Assembly: GCA_022574315.1 (NCBI GenBank)
Contig: JACZSH010000012.1
Location: 1-21,104 of the forward strand
Origin: Chloroflexota bacterium
Lineage (GTDB): Bacteria; Chloroflexota; Dehalococcoidia; Dehalococcoidales; RBG-16-60-22
Length of the DNA: 21,104 nt
Reading direction: 5' to 3'
Shown here: positions 13,852 to 21,042 of the stretch, one piece after another
Layout of the letters: every line of letters begins with the position of its first letter
How positions within the stretch are numbered: position 1 is the first letter of the stretch
Notes under the pieces: generated by a model
The model's database searches: none
The model's input: only the letters and a program-made list of their open reading frames with translations
Told to the model about the DNA's origin: nothing
Position numbers and translations under genes: made by a program

Positions 13852-14853
13852 GTGAATGAAACAGAAGGTAGCGCCATGCGTCAGACCTTGCTCATCGGGC
13901 AGGACGAGGTTAAAAACCTGCTTGGTATGAGTGAAACGTTACGGATAGTGGAAGAGGCCTTTGTCCTGAAAGCGCAGGGGAAAACCATCATGCCCTGCAA
14001 GATATATCTGGACCTGCCGGAATATCACGGTGATTTTCGGGCTATGCCCGCCTACATTGACGGTAGTGCTGGCATTAAATGGGTAAGTGTTTACCCGGAA
14101 AATCGTAAATATGACCTGCCCTCGGTCATGGCCGTTATTATTTACTGTGACCCCAATAATAGTTACCCTCTGGCTATCATGGACGGTACTTACATCACCA
14201 GCATGCGGACCGGCGCCTCCGGCGGCATTGCCGTCAAGTATCTTGCCCGCGAAGATTCCTCGGTTATCGGCATGGTCGGCGTCGGTGAGCAGGCGGAAAC
14301 TCAGCTGATGGCTATTAAGGAAGTCCTGCCTTCGATTACGCAGGTGAAGGCGTTTTCTCCCGACGAGGAGTCCTGTCGGCGGTTTGTCCGGAAAATAGGC
14401 GAGCAATTGAATCTGAACATACGTCCGGTGGGTTCCGTTGCCGAGGCCGCCGAAGCCGATGTTATTGTTGCCACCACTTATGCCACCGGTCCGGTGGTTT
14501 TGAAAGAGCACGTCCGCCCCGGTACCCATATCAACGCCATCGGCGCCGATGCTCCCGGAAAACAGGAACTCGACCCATCTTTGCTGTCTGGGGCTAAGAT
14601 AATAGTTGATGACCTGGAGCAGGCCGGTCACTCCGGTGAGATTAACCTTCCCCTGGCAAAGGGAGATATAACCATCGAAAACATTCACGGCACCTTGGGA
14701 GAAATAGCCGCTGGTGCCGCCGTGGGCCGGGAAAATGATGAAGAAATAACTATCTTTGACTCCACCGGTCTGGCCATCCAGGACTTGGTTTGCGCTAAAC
14801 TGGTCTATGAAAAAGCCAGCCGGACCGGGGCGGTTGCTTTTCGGTTCTTCTAG
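13852..14853 (+). CDS. Ornithine cyclodeaminase / mu-crystallin family NAD(P)-dependent enzyme
   Basis: 333 residues. Family marks: IKWVSVYPEN (76-85, with the conserved lysine K77), SMRTGASGG (117-125), Rossmann motif GMVGVGEQAETQ (140-151), and NAIGADAPGKQEL (228-240), where D233 corresponds to the catalytic aspartate of ornithine cyclodeaminase. The family also includes archaeal alanine dehydrogenase, ketimine reductases and pyrroline-2-carboxylate reductase, so the substrate is an amino or imino acid that cannot be named here. GTG 13852 was chosen because AGAGGAGG lies 8 bases upstream. In-frame ATG 13876 with AGAAGG upstream is a fair alternative giving 325 residues. It is divergent from hyuA-mttB across the shared control region, which suggests joint regulation. 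Confidence 0.88.
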   Translation: MNETEGSAMRQTLLIGQDEVKNLLGMSETLRIVEEAFVLKAQGKTIMPCKIYLDLPEYHGDFRAMPAYIDGSAGIKWVSVYPENRKYDLPSVMAVIIYCDPNNSYPLAIMDGTYITSMRTGASGGIAVKYLAREDSSVIGMVGVGEQAETQLMAIKEVLPSITQVKAFSPDEESCRRFVRKIGEQLNLNIRPVGSVAEAAEADVIVATTYATGPVVLKEHVRPGTHINAIGADAPGKQELDPSLLSGAKIIVDDLEQAGHSGEINLPLAKGDITIENIHGTLGEIAAGAAVGRENDEEITIFDSTGLAIQDLVCAKLVYEKASRTGAVAFRFF

Positions 14854-15128
14854 TACTTAAAGTAGCCTGCTTTGACACGGCGCCTGTTGCCCGGGTATCC
14901 GTTGAGATGCGCGAAAAGAGAAGATAATGGGGGTTCGCCAGGGTTATTGTGCGGACATAGCGATAGAAAATAGCTCCAGCTGATGACTGAAAATACCTGG
15001 GGAATTTTCTGGAGTAGACGTAACCGGCGGGAACCGGAACTAAATGTCCGGTTAAAAAAGCATGAGACCTTGACATAATATCTCAGGTGGTGATGGCCGT
15101 TTCCCGGAGATGAGGAGGGAATCGTCTA
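14854..15128. other. Non-coding stretch with nested inverted repeats before the TRAP operon
   Basis: I see no convincing gene here. Two structures stand out. First, CTCCAG (14974-14979) and CTGGAG (15009-15014) enclose GAAAAT (14989-14994) and ATTTTC (15004-15009). Second, AACCGGA (15032-15038) and TCCGGTT (15047-15053) form a perfect 7-bp stem with an 8-nt loop, followed by six A residues. A shorter TGAGA...TCTCA pair spans 15063-15085. None has the T-run of an intrinsic terminator for the upstream gene. The function is unknown; it could be an RNA 3' end structure or a protein-binding site. Confidence 0.35.
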
Positions 15129-15157
15129 TTGACAGCTAAAGGTAAATCACCTAAACT
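15129..15157 (+). promoter_or_regulatory. Upstream promoter of the TRAP operon
   Basis: A perfect TTGACA (15129-15134), 17-bp spacer, and TAAACT (15152-15157, 4 of 6). It is the first of two similar promoters 59 bp apart. Confidence 0.45.
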
Positions 15158-15187
15158 TACCCAAATACGGTAATTATAGAATTGAAC

Positions 15188-15216
15188 TTGACAAAACATA
15201 AGAACTACGATACCAT
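15188..15216 (+). promoter_or_regulatory. Proximal promoter of the TRAP operon
   Basis: A perfect TTGACA (15188-15193), 17-bp spacer, and TACCAT (15211-15216, 4 of 6). The start near 15223 would leave a leader of about 150 nt before dctP, containing the orphan SD and micro-ORF described separately. Confidence 0.5.
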
Positions 15217-15326
15217 TGTCCAATCACGTTCGATTCAGAAATAAAGGGGGAAATGAGCCTTCCCATCATTCAGTTCTTTGGGTTATCTCAGAAATTTGTT
15301 AAAGGAGGTGATTAATTTCAGGAGAA

Positions 15327-15362
15327 ATGACTATAAGTTGGTTTGTTAGTGAACACTATTAA
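15327..15362 (+). CDS. Candidate 11-codon leader ORF upstream of dctP
   Basis: ATG 15327 encodes MTISWFVSEHY and stops at TAA 15360-15362. The stop overlaps the dctP SD (TAAGGAGG, 15360-15367), so ribosomes ending here would sit on the dctP initiation region. Two SD-like sequences precede it: an extended one at 15299-15310 (TTAAAGGAGGTG), about 17 bases away, and GGAG at 15321-15324, only 2 bases away. Neither spacing is ideal. It could be a coupling or attenuation peptide, or chance. Confidence 0.3.
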   Translation: MTISWFVSEHY

Positions 15363-15371
15363 GGAGGTAAA

Positions 15372-16508
15372 ATGGGTAAACGAATTATATCTACAGTAAT
15401 GGTTTTGGTATTTGTCGTTGCGCTGGTTGTTGCCGGCTGCGCGGCACCTGCCCCTGCGCCAGCACCTGCCCCTGCCCCGGCACCCGCTCCTGCCCCTGCC
15501 CCCGCTCCTGCTCCTGCTCCTGCCCCGGCTCCGGCACAGCCCGCGGAGGTAATCAAGTGGACTGCCCAGTCTGCTTTTGCGTCTGGTGACCCTGCTCATG
15601 TCGTGGCAGAGAGGATAGTAAGGCTACTTGAGGATGCGTCCGGTGGACGACTTGAAATCGATTTCTTTGCCGGCGGGGCGGTTGTCCCGGCCGCAGAAGA
15701 GGCTAGTGCTCTGCGTACTGGCACCCTTGATTTTGTCTACGGTGCCAATGGCTATAACCAGCACCTCGAGCCCGTCTTCCCGCTGTTCGACCAGATGGTC
15801 GGTGGTCTTTCTGACCCGCAGTTGGCGTACTGGCTGGAAGGTGGTGGCGGCTACGAGCTGGCCGAAGAGGGCTACGCGAAATTTGGCATTGTTTATCTGG
15901 CTAGCCACTTGTGGTCTCCGGAAGACTTTGCTTATACCGACTTCCCTCTGGAAACCGTTGACGACATTAAGAAACTGAAGATGCGCACTGCTGGTATCGG
16001 TGGAGAAGTCCTCACCATGATGGGCGCTTCCACCGTCTTCCTGCCCGGCGGAGAGCTCTACGAGTCCATGCAGAGAGGCGTCATCAATGCTTTCGAGTAT
16101 GGTGGAGCCGCCGAAATGTGGGAAATGGGCTTCCATGAAGTCGTGGACTACATGTATCTCTCGCTCAGCCGCGCTCCCTCGGACAGCAGCAACTGGTTGG
16201 TTAGCGATGAGGCCTGGAGTGAAGTTCCCGATGACCTGAAACTGGTTATTAAGCACATCTTGAGGGGCGCTATCAATACTCTCTGGCTGGAACAGCTGGC
16301 CAAGAATGGTGCCGCTGTGGAAATGATTAAAGACTACGGCGTAATCGTTGAGAGACTCCCCATAGAGATAGAAGACGCTGTCCTGGCGGCGGCTATCGAG
16401 TTCTTTGACGGCAAGATAGCCGAGTACGGTCGGGATAGTTACTATGCCCGGGTGGTCCTTTCCCAGCGGGCGTACAAGATACTGGCTGAATCACAAAGCG
16501 TGTTCTAA
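15372..16508 (+). CDS. dctP: TRAP transporter substrate-binding lipoprotein (DctP family)
   Basis: 378 residues. The N-terminus MGKRIISTVMVLVFVVALVVAGC is a lipoprotein signal with lipobox VAGC and acylated Cys23. Residues 25-54 are fifteen Ala-Pro pairs, a rigid tether between lipid anchor and receptor. The mature domain carries KLKMRTAGIGGEVLTMMGAS, with the conserved substrate-carboxylate Arg, then GELYESMQRGVINAFEYGG, the DctP signature (normally ELYxALQxGxVDG). Lipid anchoring of DctP fits a single-membrane (monoderm) envelope, as in Chloroflexota, because Gram-negative DctP is usually free in the periplasm. The ligand is likely a small organic acid; FEYGGAAEMWEMGF weakly recalls 2-oxoacid receptors. 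ATG 15372 follows AAGGAGG at 15361-15367. It is the first and probably most abundant product of a dctPQM operon. Confidence 0.94.
   Translation: MGKRIISTVMVLVFVVALVVAGCAAPAPAPAPAPAPAPAPAPAPAPAPAPAPAPAQPAEVIKWTAQSAFASGDPAHVVAERIVRLLEDASGGRLEIDFFAGGAVVPAAEEASALRTGTLDFVYGANGYNQHLEPVFPLFDQMVGGLSDPQLAYWLEGGGGYELAEEGYAKFGIVYLASHLWSPEDFAYTDFPLETVDDIKKLKMRTAGIGGEVLTMMGASTVFLPGGELYESMQRGVINAFEYGGAAEMWEMGFHEVVDYMYLSLSRAPSDSSNWLVSDEAWSEVPDDLKLVIKHILRGAINTLWLEQLAKNGAAVEMIKDYGVIVERLPIEIEDAVLAAAIEFFDGKIAEYGRDSYYARVVLSQRAYKILAESQSVF
15444..15533 (+). repeat. (Ala-Pro)15 coding repeat in dctP
   Basis: Thirty codons alternate alanine and proline without interruption. All four Ala codons and all four Pro codons are used in irregular order, so the DNA is much less repetitive than the peptide. 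That pattern suggests selection on the protein sequence while limiting replication slippage, rather than recent expansion of a hexanucleotide. The opposite strand is a long open but low-complexity frame that should not be annotated as a gene. Confidence 0.9.
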
Positions 16509-16560
16509 ACCACTAACCTCAGACGGTAAACGCAGCGTGTATCGGTAAGACACCATGTTT

Positions 16561-16592
16561 CCCCCGCCCCGGATATATACTCGGGGCGGGGG
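16561..16592 (+). other. Strong hairpin between dctP and dctQ
   Basis: CCCCCGCCCCG (16561-16571) and CGGGGCGGGGG (16582-16592) form a perfect 11-bp GC stem with the loop GATATATACT. No T-run follows (ACTGTATAC), so it is unlikely to be a full intrinsic terminator. Such stems after binding-protein genes often protect the upstream mRNA 3' end or cause partial termination, giving more receptor than permease. The 152-bp gap between dctP and dctQ fits that role. Confidence 0.7.
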
Positions 16593-16660
16593 ACTGTATA
16601 CATTAATCCAGAGGACATGACTCTTAAATAACTTTAAGCAAAAACAAGGATGTGTCACTC

Positions 16661-17170
16661 GTGATGAGAAAAACGGTGCAGATATGCGAAGCTATTAGTG
16701 AATGGACGGGGCACATCGTCATGTGGTTTGGTCTTGCCCTTGTCCTTCTGCTTACCTGGGAAGTCTTCATGAGGTACGTCTTGCAGTCGCCCACCATATA
16801 CTCCTACGAATACTCCACGATGTTAGGGGTTGCCATCGGTGCCGGAGGCATGGGTTTCGCCCACAAGTATCATGGCCATGTCCGGGTGGATGTATTCTGG
16901 AGACTCCTGTCACCCCGGGGCAGGGCAATCTCTGACACCATCACCGGTATCATCTTCTTTTTCCCGTTTATCCTCATTGTGGCCATTACTTCCTCGGAAT
17001 GGGCCTTGCAGGCCTTTGTGGAAGGCGAAATAATGACCAAAACCTATCTCTATCCTCCCGCCTGGCCGATCCGGACGGTCATGGCGCTGGCATTTTTCCT
17101 GTTTTTGCCCCAGGGTATTGCCAAGCTCATTCGCGATTTGCATCTGTGGATTAAGAAAGAAGAACTATGA
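16661..17170 (+). CDS. dctQ: TRAP transporter small permease subunit (DctQ family)
   Basis: 169 residues from GTG 16661. Four hydrophobic helices are visible: HIVMWFGLALVLLLTWEVF, the segment around YSTMLGVAIGAGGMGFAH, TITGIIFFFPFILIVAI, and TVMALAFFLFLPQGIAKLI. The polar stretch HKYHGHVRVDVFW between helices 2 and 3 matches the DctQ pattern GHVRVD. The start is uncertain: AAGGA at 16646-16650 suits GTG 16661 or ATG 16664 but is too close to in-frame GTG 16652. Its stop overlaps the dctM start (ATGA), the usual coupling of Q and M subunits. DctQ bridges the receptor and the large permease. Confidence 0.92.
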   Translation: MMRKTVQICEAISEWTGHIVMWFGLALVLLLTWEVFMRYVLQSPTIYSYEYSTMLGVAIGAGGMGFAHKYHGHVRVDVFWRLLSPRGRAISDTITGIIFFFPFILIVAITSSEWALQAFVEGEIMTKTYLYPPAWPIRTVMALAFFLFLPQGIAKLIRDLHLWIKKEEL

Positions 17171-18501
17171 TTGATATTAGTCCTGAGCTTATCACTATCC
17201 TCATGATGGGGGGACTGCTGGTCACCGTGATGCTTGGGTTCCCCCTGGCTTTTCCCATCGGTACGGTAGCTTTGGTCGTCGGATATCTCGCCTTTGGGCC
17301 GTCTGTCTTCCACCTCATTTACCAGCAGCTATTTGCCCTCCTGCATAATTACGTCCTCCTGGCGCTGCCCCTCTTTGTCTTTATGGGCGTGGTTTTGGAG
17401 TACTCCGGAATTGCCGATAGAATGTATGACGCCTTGTATCTCCTGCTCAGCGGTCTCCGGGGTGGGCTGGCCATCATCACCGTGCTGCTCGGTACTATCC
17501 TCGCTGCCTGCGTCGGCGTCATTACCGCTTCGATCACCATGCTTTCGGCGCTCTCCCTTAAAGCCATGGTAAGTCGGGGTTATGATAAAAGTCTGGCCGC
17601 GGGTGCCATCTGTGCCGGCGGCAGTCTTGGTATTCTTATCCCGCCCAGTGTTATGCTGGTTATTTATGGGCCAATGGCTAGAATTTCGGTAGGAAAGCTG
17701 TTTTTTGGCGCCATGATACCCGGCCTTCTCCTGGCTATTTTATATACTATTTACATTGTCGTCCGTTGCCATACTAAACCGGAGCTCGCCCCCACGGTGC
17801 CCGTGGAGGAAAGGTCCGTTCCCATGCGGCATAAGATGAAGTTGCTCTTCACCTCGCTGCTTCCGCCCGTGGCCATCATCCTGTCAGTACTGGGCACTAT
17901 CTTTGCCGGCATCGCTCCTCCCACCGAGGCCGCCGCTGTCGGTGCCTTTGCCGCTCTCGTCTTGACGGCGTCGTATAGACGTCTCACCTGGCCGGTGATG
18001 AAAAACATATTGCGCCGCTCGCTGGTTATCAGCAGCATGGTCATGTTTATCGGTGCCACCTCGGTTGCCTTCACCGGAGTCTTCCTCAAAGGTGGTGGTG
18101 GAGAGGTGGTGCAGAATGCCGTGCTGGCCGCGCCCGGCGGTCGCTGGGGCATCTTCTTTGTCGTCATGTTCATCTACTTTATCCTGGGATTTTTTATCGA
18201 GTGGCTGGGCATCTTCTTCATCATGGTTCCCATACTGGCGCCCCTGGCCCCCATGCTCGGTTTCGACCCCGTCTGGTTCGGCATTATGATTTGTGTGAAC
18301 CTCCAGATGTCTTTCCTCACGCCGCCGTACGCCTTCGCCATCTTTGTTCTCCGAGGTGTCGCTCCGCCTGAAGTTGGGCTGACTTCAGCCCATATCATAC
18401 GCGGTGTACTCCCCTATATTTTTATCATCATGTTTGCCATGCTTCTCATGGTGATCTTTCCGTCGATAATCACCTGGCTACCCGGCATGATGATTAGATA
18501 G
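17167..18501 (+). CDS. dctM: TRAP transporter large permease subunit (DctM family)
   Basis: 444 residues of nearly continuous hydrophobic helices, about twelve, as in DctM. This subunit forms the ion-coupled transport path. Characteristic segments are LLALPLFVFMGVVLEYSGIADRMY, the first re-entrant hairpin region TILAACVGVITASITMLSAL, GGSLGILIPPSVMLVIYG, GIAPPTEAAAVGAFAAL and the C-terminal LQMSFLTPPYAFAIFVLRGVAP. The ATG overlaps the dctQ stop by 4 bases. The next gene, an MFS permease, starts about 70 bases later on the same strand, so read-through is possible. No terminator is evident in the gap. Confidence 0.96.
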   Translation: MIDISPELITILMMGGLLVTVMLGFPLAFPIGTVALVVGYLAFGPSVFHLIYQQLFALLHNYVLLALPLFVFMGVVLEYSGIADRMYDALYLLLSGLRGGLAIITVLLGTILAACVGVITASITMLSALSLKAMVSRGYDKSLAAGAICAGGSLGILIPPSVMLVIYGPMARISVGKLFFGAMIPGLLLAILYTIYIVVRCHTKPELAPTVPVEERSVPMRHKMKLLFTSLLPPVAIILSVLGTIFAGIAPPTEAAAVGAFAALVLTASYRRLTWPVMKNILRRSLVISSMVMFIGATSVAFTGVFLKGGGGEVVQNAVLAAPGGRWGIFFVVMFIYFILGFFIEWLGIFFIMVPILAPLAPMLGFDPVWFGIMICVNLQMSFLTPPYAFAIFVLRGVAPPEVGLTSAHIIRGVLPYIFIIMFAMLLMVIFPSIITWLPGMMIR

Positions 18502-18570
18502 CCCCTGGAACAGACGGCTTGGTCCATCGGGTCACCTGACCGCAGGTAAAGGTTGGCATTAAGTCTCGCC

Positions 18571-19800
18571 ATGTCTGAAAACAAGAAAGCTGGACTCTTT
18601 TATGGCTACGTTATCGTAGCGGCTGCCTTCCTGGTCATGGCTTTGATGTGGGGCGGCCTTTTCACCTTCGCCGTCTTTTTTGAACCGCTGCTGGAAACCT
18701 TCGGCTGGACCCGGGCGGTGACCTCGGGGGCTTACTCACTGGCGCTGCTTTTGGTCGGCCCCTTCGGTATTCTTTCCGGAAAATTAACTGACCGCTTTGG
18801 CCCTCGCCTGGTCGTTATCGGTGGCGCCCTCCTCTTCGGTGCCGGCTTTTTACTGCTGTCACAGACGCGCACCATCGGCCAGTTTTACCTGTATTATGCC
18901 ATTGTCGGTGCCGGTATGAGTGCCACTGTCGTTCCCATGGCGTCGACGGTCGCCCGCTGGTTCACCCGGCGGCGCGGCATGATGACCGGCATTGCCTTAG
19001 CCGGCCTCGGCATCGGGGTGATGGTAATGCCACCCCTGGCCGCTGGCCTTCTCCTCCGCTTCCATTGGCCGGTCACTTATCAAATTATCGGTATTGCCGT
19101 CATGTTCCTGATCATCCTGGTGGCTCAGGTCCTTAAACGAGACCCCTCCCGGATTGGTCAACTCCCCTTCGGTGATGACCGGCTCGCCGGTCTGGAACCG
19201 GTGACAGTGAAAAGTTTTACCCTCAGGCAAACATTGCGTCATCGCCAGTTCTGGTTGCTGGCCGGGGCGTTTCTCGGCTTTGTCGCCAGTTCCGGTGCCA
19301 TCCCCACCCATATTATCCTGCACGCCACCGGCTTTGGCATCCCCACCGCGAGCGCCGCCGTTATTCTGGCGGTTATCGGTGGCTCGACTTCGCTGGGTAG
19401 AGTTATCATCGGCATCGTCGCCGATAGAATTGGCTGTAAAAAAGCCCTTATCGTCGTTCTGCTGCTGGAATCGGCCGCTTTATTCTGGCTATTGACCATC
19501 CGGGAGTTATGGATGTTTTATGCTTTCGCTGCCCTTTTCGGTTTCGGTCATGGCGGTGCCGTCGCCCTGATGTCCCCCTCGATTGCTCAGTACTTCGGCT
19601 TGAGTTCGCACGGAATCATCCTGGGGGTCATCATGAATGGTAACCAGATTATTGAAAGTATCAGCACCGTGGCGGCGGGCCATATCTTTGACGTTACCGG
19701 CAGCTATTATCCGGCCTTCACCGCCTTTGCCGTCACCAGCTTTTTCGGTGCTTTGCTTGCCTGGCGATTGAAACCCACCGGGCTTAATCTGCGCTCGTGA
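18571..19800 (+). CDS. MFS permease, monocarboxylate/oxalate-formate-antiporter-like
   Basis: 409 residues with about twelve transmembrane helices. The opening GLFYGYVIVAAAFLVMALMW and the segment FAVFFEPLLETFGWTRA are typical of the MCT/oxalate:formate antiporter-like MFS group. GKLTDRFGPR is the loop 2-3 MFS motif, and ARWFTRRRGMMTGIALAGLGIG follows helix 4. The C-terminal end IFDVTGSYYPAFTAFAV resembles the truncated MFS gene at the left window edge. The start is uncertain: ATG 18571 gives the usual N-terminus but lacks a good SD, while in-frame TTG 18553 has GCAGG upstream. Next to a TRAP system and a hydroxyacid dehydrogenase, a small organic acid cargo is likely but unproven. Confidence 0.88.
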   Translation: MSENKKAGLFYGYVIVAAAFLVMALMWGGLFTFAVFFEPLLETFGWTRAVTSGAYSLALLLVGPFGILSGKLTDRFGPRLVVIGGALLFGAGFLLLSQTRTIGQFYLYYAIVGAGMSATVVPMASTVARWFTRRRGMMTGIALAGLGIGVMVMPPLAAGLLLRFHWPVTYQIIGIAVMFLIILVAQVLKRDPSRIGQLPFGDDRLAGLEPVTVKSFTLRQTLRHRQFWLLAGAFLGFVASSGAIPTHIILHATGFGIPTASAAVILAVIGGSTSLGRVIIGIVADRIGCKKALIVVLLLESAALFWLLTIRELWMFYAFAALFGFGHGGAVALMSPSIAQYFGLSSHGIILGVIMNGNQIIESISTVAAGHIFDVTGSYYPAFTAFAVTSFFGALLAWRLKPTGLNLRS

Positions 19801-19815
19801 TTATGCCCCGTAGCC

Positions 19816-19844
19816 TTGACTTGAACCGGCATAGCGGCTATATT
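19816..19844 (+). promoter_or_regulatory. Promoter of the D-2-hydroxyacid dehydrogenase gene
   Basis: TTGACT (19816-19821), 17-bp spacer, TATATT (19839-19844); both hexamers match consensus at 5 of 6. The start near 19851 gives a leader of about 30 nt containing the AAAGGAG SD. The dehydrogenase can thus be expressed independently of the MFS gene. Confidence 0.6.
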
Positions 19845-19880
19845 GAATTATTGCGCCGCTGAAGAAAGGAGACACGGCAC

Positions 19881-20957
19881 ATGTCCGAAAAACCGGTCAA
19901 TGTTCTCGTCACCAGTTACGTCGGCGAGGAAAACAATCGCTCCATCGCTGACCTCAGCCCCCGGGTAAATCTGAAAGACGCTTCTTCCCTTGTCCGTGCC
20001 GAGCTGAGCGGTGATTCAGCCTCTAAAGAACGGTTAGACGCCCTGCTCGCCGAAGCCGAGGTTATCTACGGTTGCTGGTCGCATCACCCCGGTTCGGATC
20101 TCCCCCTGAATCTCATCGCCCGTGCCCCGCGCCTGAAATGGGTACACTCCCAGTCTGCCGGGGTAGATTCTTTCCTCGATCCGCCGCAGGCGGCGATAAC
20201 TTCGAATACTGACATCGCCAGCAGCCGTGTCATCATCACCAATGCCGGTGGCACTCATACCACCGCCATGGCTGAGTTGGTTCTGGAAAACATGCTCCAG
20301 CTCGCCAAGCAGGCCCCGGCACGCTTTCGTTGGCAGCAGGAAAAACGCTGGGTGGAGTTTTCACCGGCCCTCTTGCGCTCCCGGACGGTCGGCATCATGG
20401 GCATGGGTTACGGACGGGAAGTCGCCCGCCTGGCCAGAGCTTTTGGCATGAAGGTAATGGCTACCCGTCGTACTGTCCGACCCGGTGACCGCCTGCCCAA
20501 CGTGGACGTCTTGCTGCCTCCGGAACAGTTGCCCCGCCTGCTCGCCGAAAGCGACTATGTGGTCGTGCTTATTCCGCTCACTCCGGAGACATTTAAAATG
20601 TTTGGTGAAAAAGAGTTTCGCGCCATGAAATCCACCGCCTACCTCATCAATATCAGCCGCGGCAACGTCATTGACGAAGCGGCCATGATACGCGCCCTGG
20701 AAGAAGGCTGGATTGCTGGCGCCGGCCTGGATGTATTTGCTGAGGAACCCCTGCCTCCGGGCAACCGGCTCTGGGAGCTTCCCAATGTCGTTTACAGCGC
20801 TCACGTCGGCGGCGACTACCAGGGAAATCTGGAGAAGATAACCGTCCAGTTCGGCGTCAACCTGGTGCGTTACCTGGACGGAAAACGTCTCTATAACGTG
20901 ATAAACAAAAAGAAAGGCTATCAGACTTCCGGGCCTCATTTTCGGGAGCAGTTTTGA
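19881..20957 (+). CDS. D-isomer 2-hydroxyacid dehydrogenase family protein, probably NADPH-type
   Basis: 358 residues. The nucleotide-binding motif GMGYGREVA is at 174-182. The catalytic triad is R260 (NISRGNVIDE), E289 (DVFAEEPLP) and H308 (YSAHVGG), all in their normal contexts. After the second beta strand the sequence reads KVMATRRTVRPG, with arginines where NAD-specific relatives have an aspartate. This favours NADP(H), as in glyoxylate/hydroxypyruvate reductases. The enzyme would reduce a 2-oxoacid to a D-2-hydroxyacid or the reverse; glyoxylate or hydroxypyruvate are candidates given the glycine/serine locus nearby, but this is inference. ATG 19881 has AAAGGAG upstream and its own promoter. 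The N-terminal substrate domain (about 1-110 and the last 50 residues) is less conserved. Confidence 0.92.
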   Translation: MSEKPVNVLVTSYVGEENNRSIADLSPRVNLKDASSLVRAELSGDSASKERLDALLAEAEVIYGCWSHHPGSDLPLNLIARAPRLKWVHSQSAGVDSFLDPPQAAITSNTDIASSRVIITNAGGTHTTAMAELVLENMLQLAKQAPARFRWQQEKRWVEFSPALLRSRTVGIMGMGYGREVARLARAFGMKVMATRRTVRPGDRLPNVDVLLPPEQLPRLLAESDYVVVLIPLTPETFKMFGEKEFRAMKSTAYLINISRGNVIDEAAMIRALEEGWIAGAGLDVFAEEPLPPGNRLWELPNVVYSAHVGGDYQGNLEKITVQFGVNLVRYLDGKRLYNVINKKKGYQTSGPHFREQF

Positions 20958-21042
20958 GCGGTATCTTTTTCTGGGCGTCCCGGTCTTCGTTCTACCGGAA
21001 GCTTATCTGAAATCGTTTACTTATAAAAGGGAGATTAAGGTT

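Noticed and set aside
14925..14990. Resemblance to a fluoride (crcB) riboswitch: GGTTCGCC followed by GCTGATGAC
   Set aside because: The 5' GGCGATG partner and the GCC...GGC stem that should precede TGATG are missing, and no fluoride exporter gene is nearby.
14974..15014. Hammerhead-ribozyme-like core: stem CTCCA/TGGAG around CTGATGA and GAAA
   Set aside because: CTGATGA (14980-14986) and GAAA (14989-14992) are separated by only two bases, leaving no stem II, and the residues before the 3' arm do not give a single unpaired cleavage base. The match looks accidental.
14795..15076. Minus-strand open frame of 93 codons overlapping the cyclodeaminase 3' end
   Set aside because: No SD or family motif; it overlaps the conserved end of the real gene and the hairpin region.
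15318..15599. Long minus-strand open frames opposite the dctP N-terminus
   Set aside because: They are Gly/Arg- or Gly/Ala-repeat shadows of the Ala-Pro codons, with no SD and no recognisable domain.
20980..20998. CCGGT/ACCGG stem after the hydroxyacid dehydrogenase as a terminator
   Set aside because: Only 5 bp with a 9-nt loop and no T-run; too weak to call.
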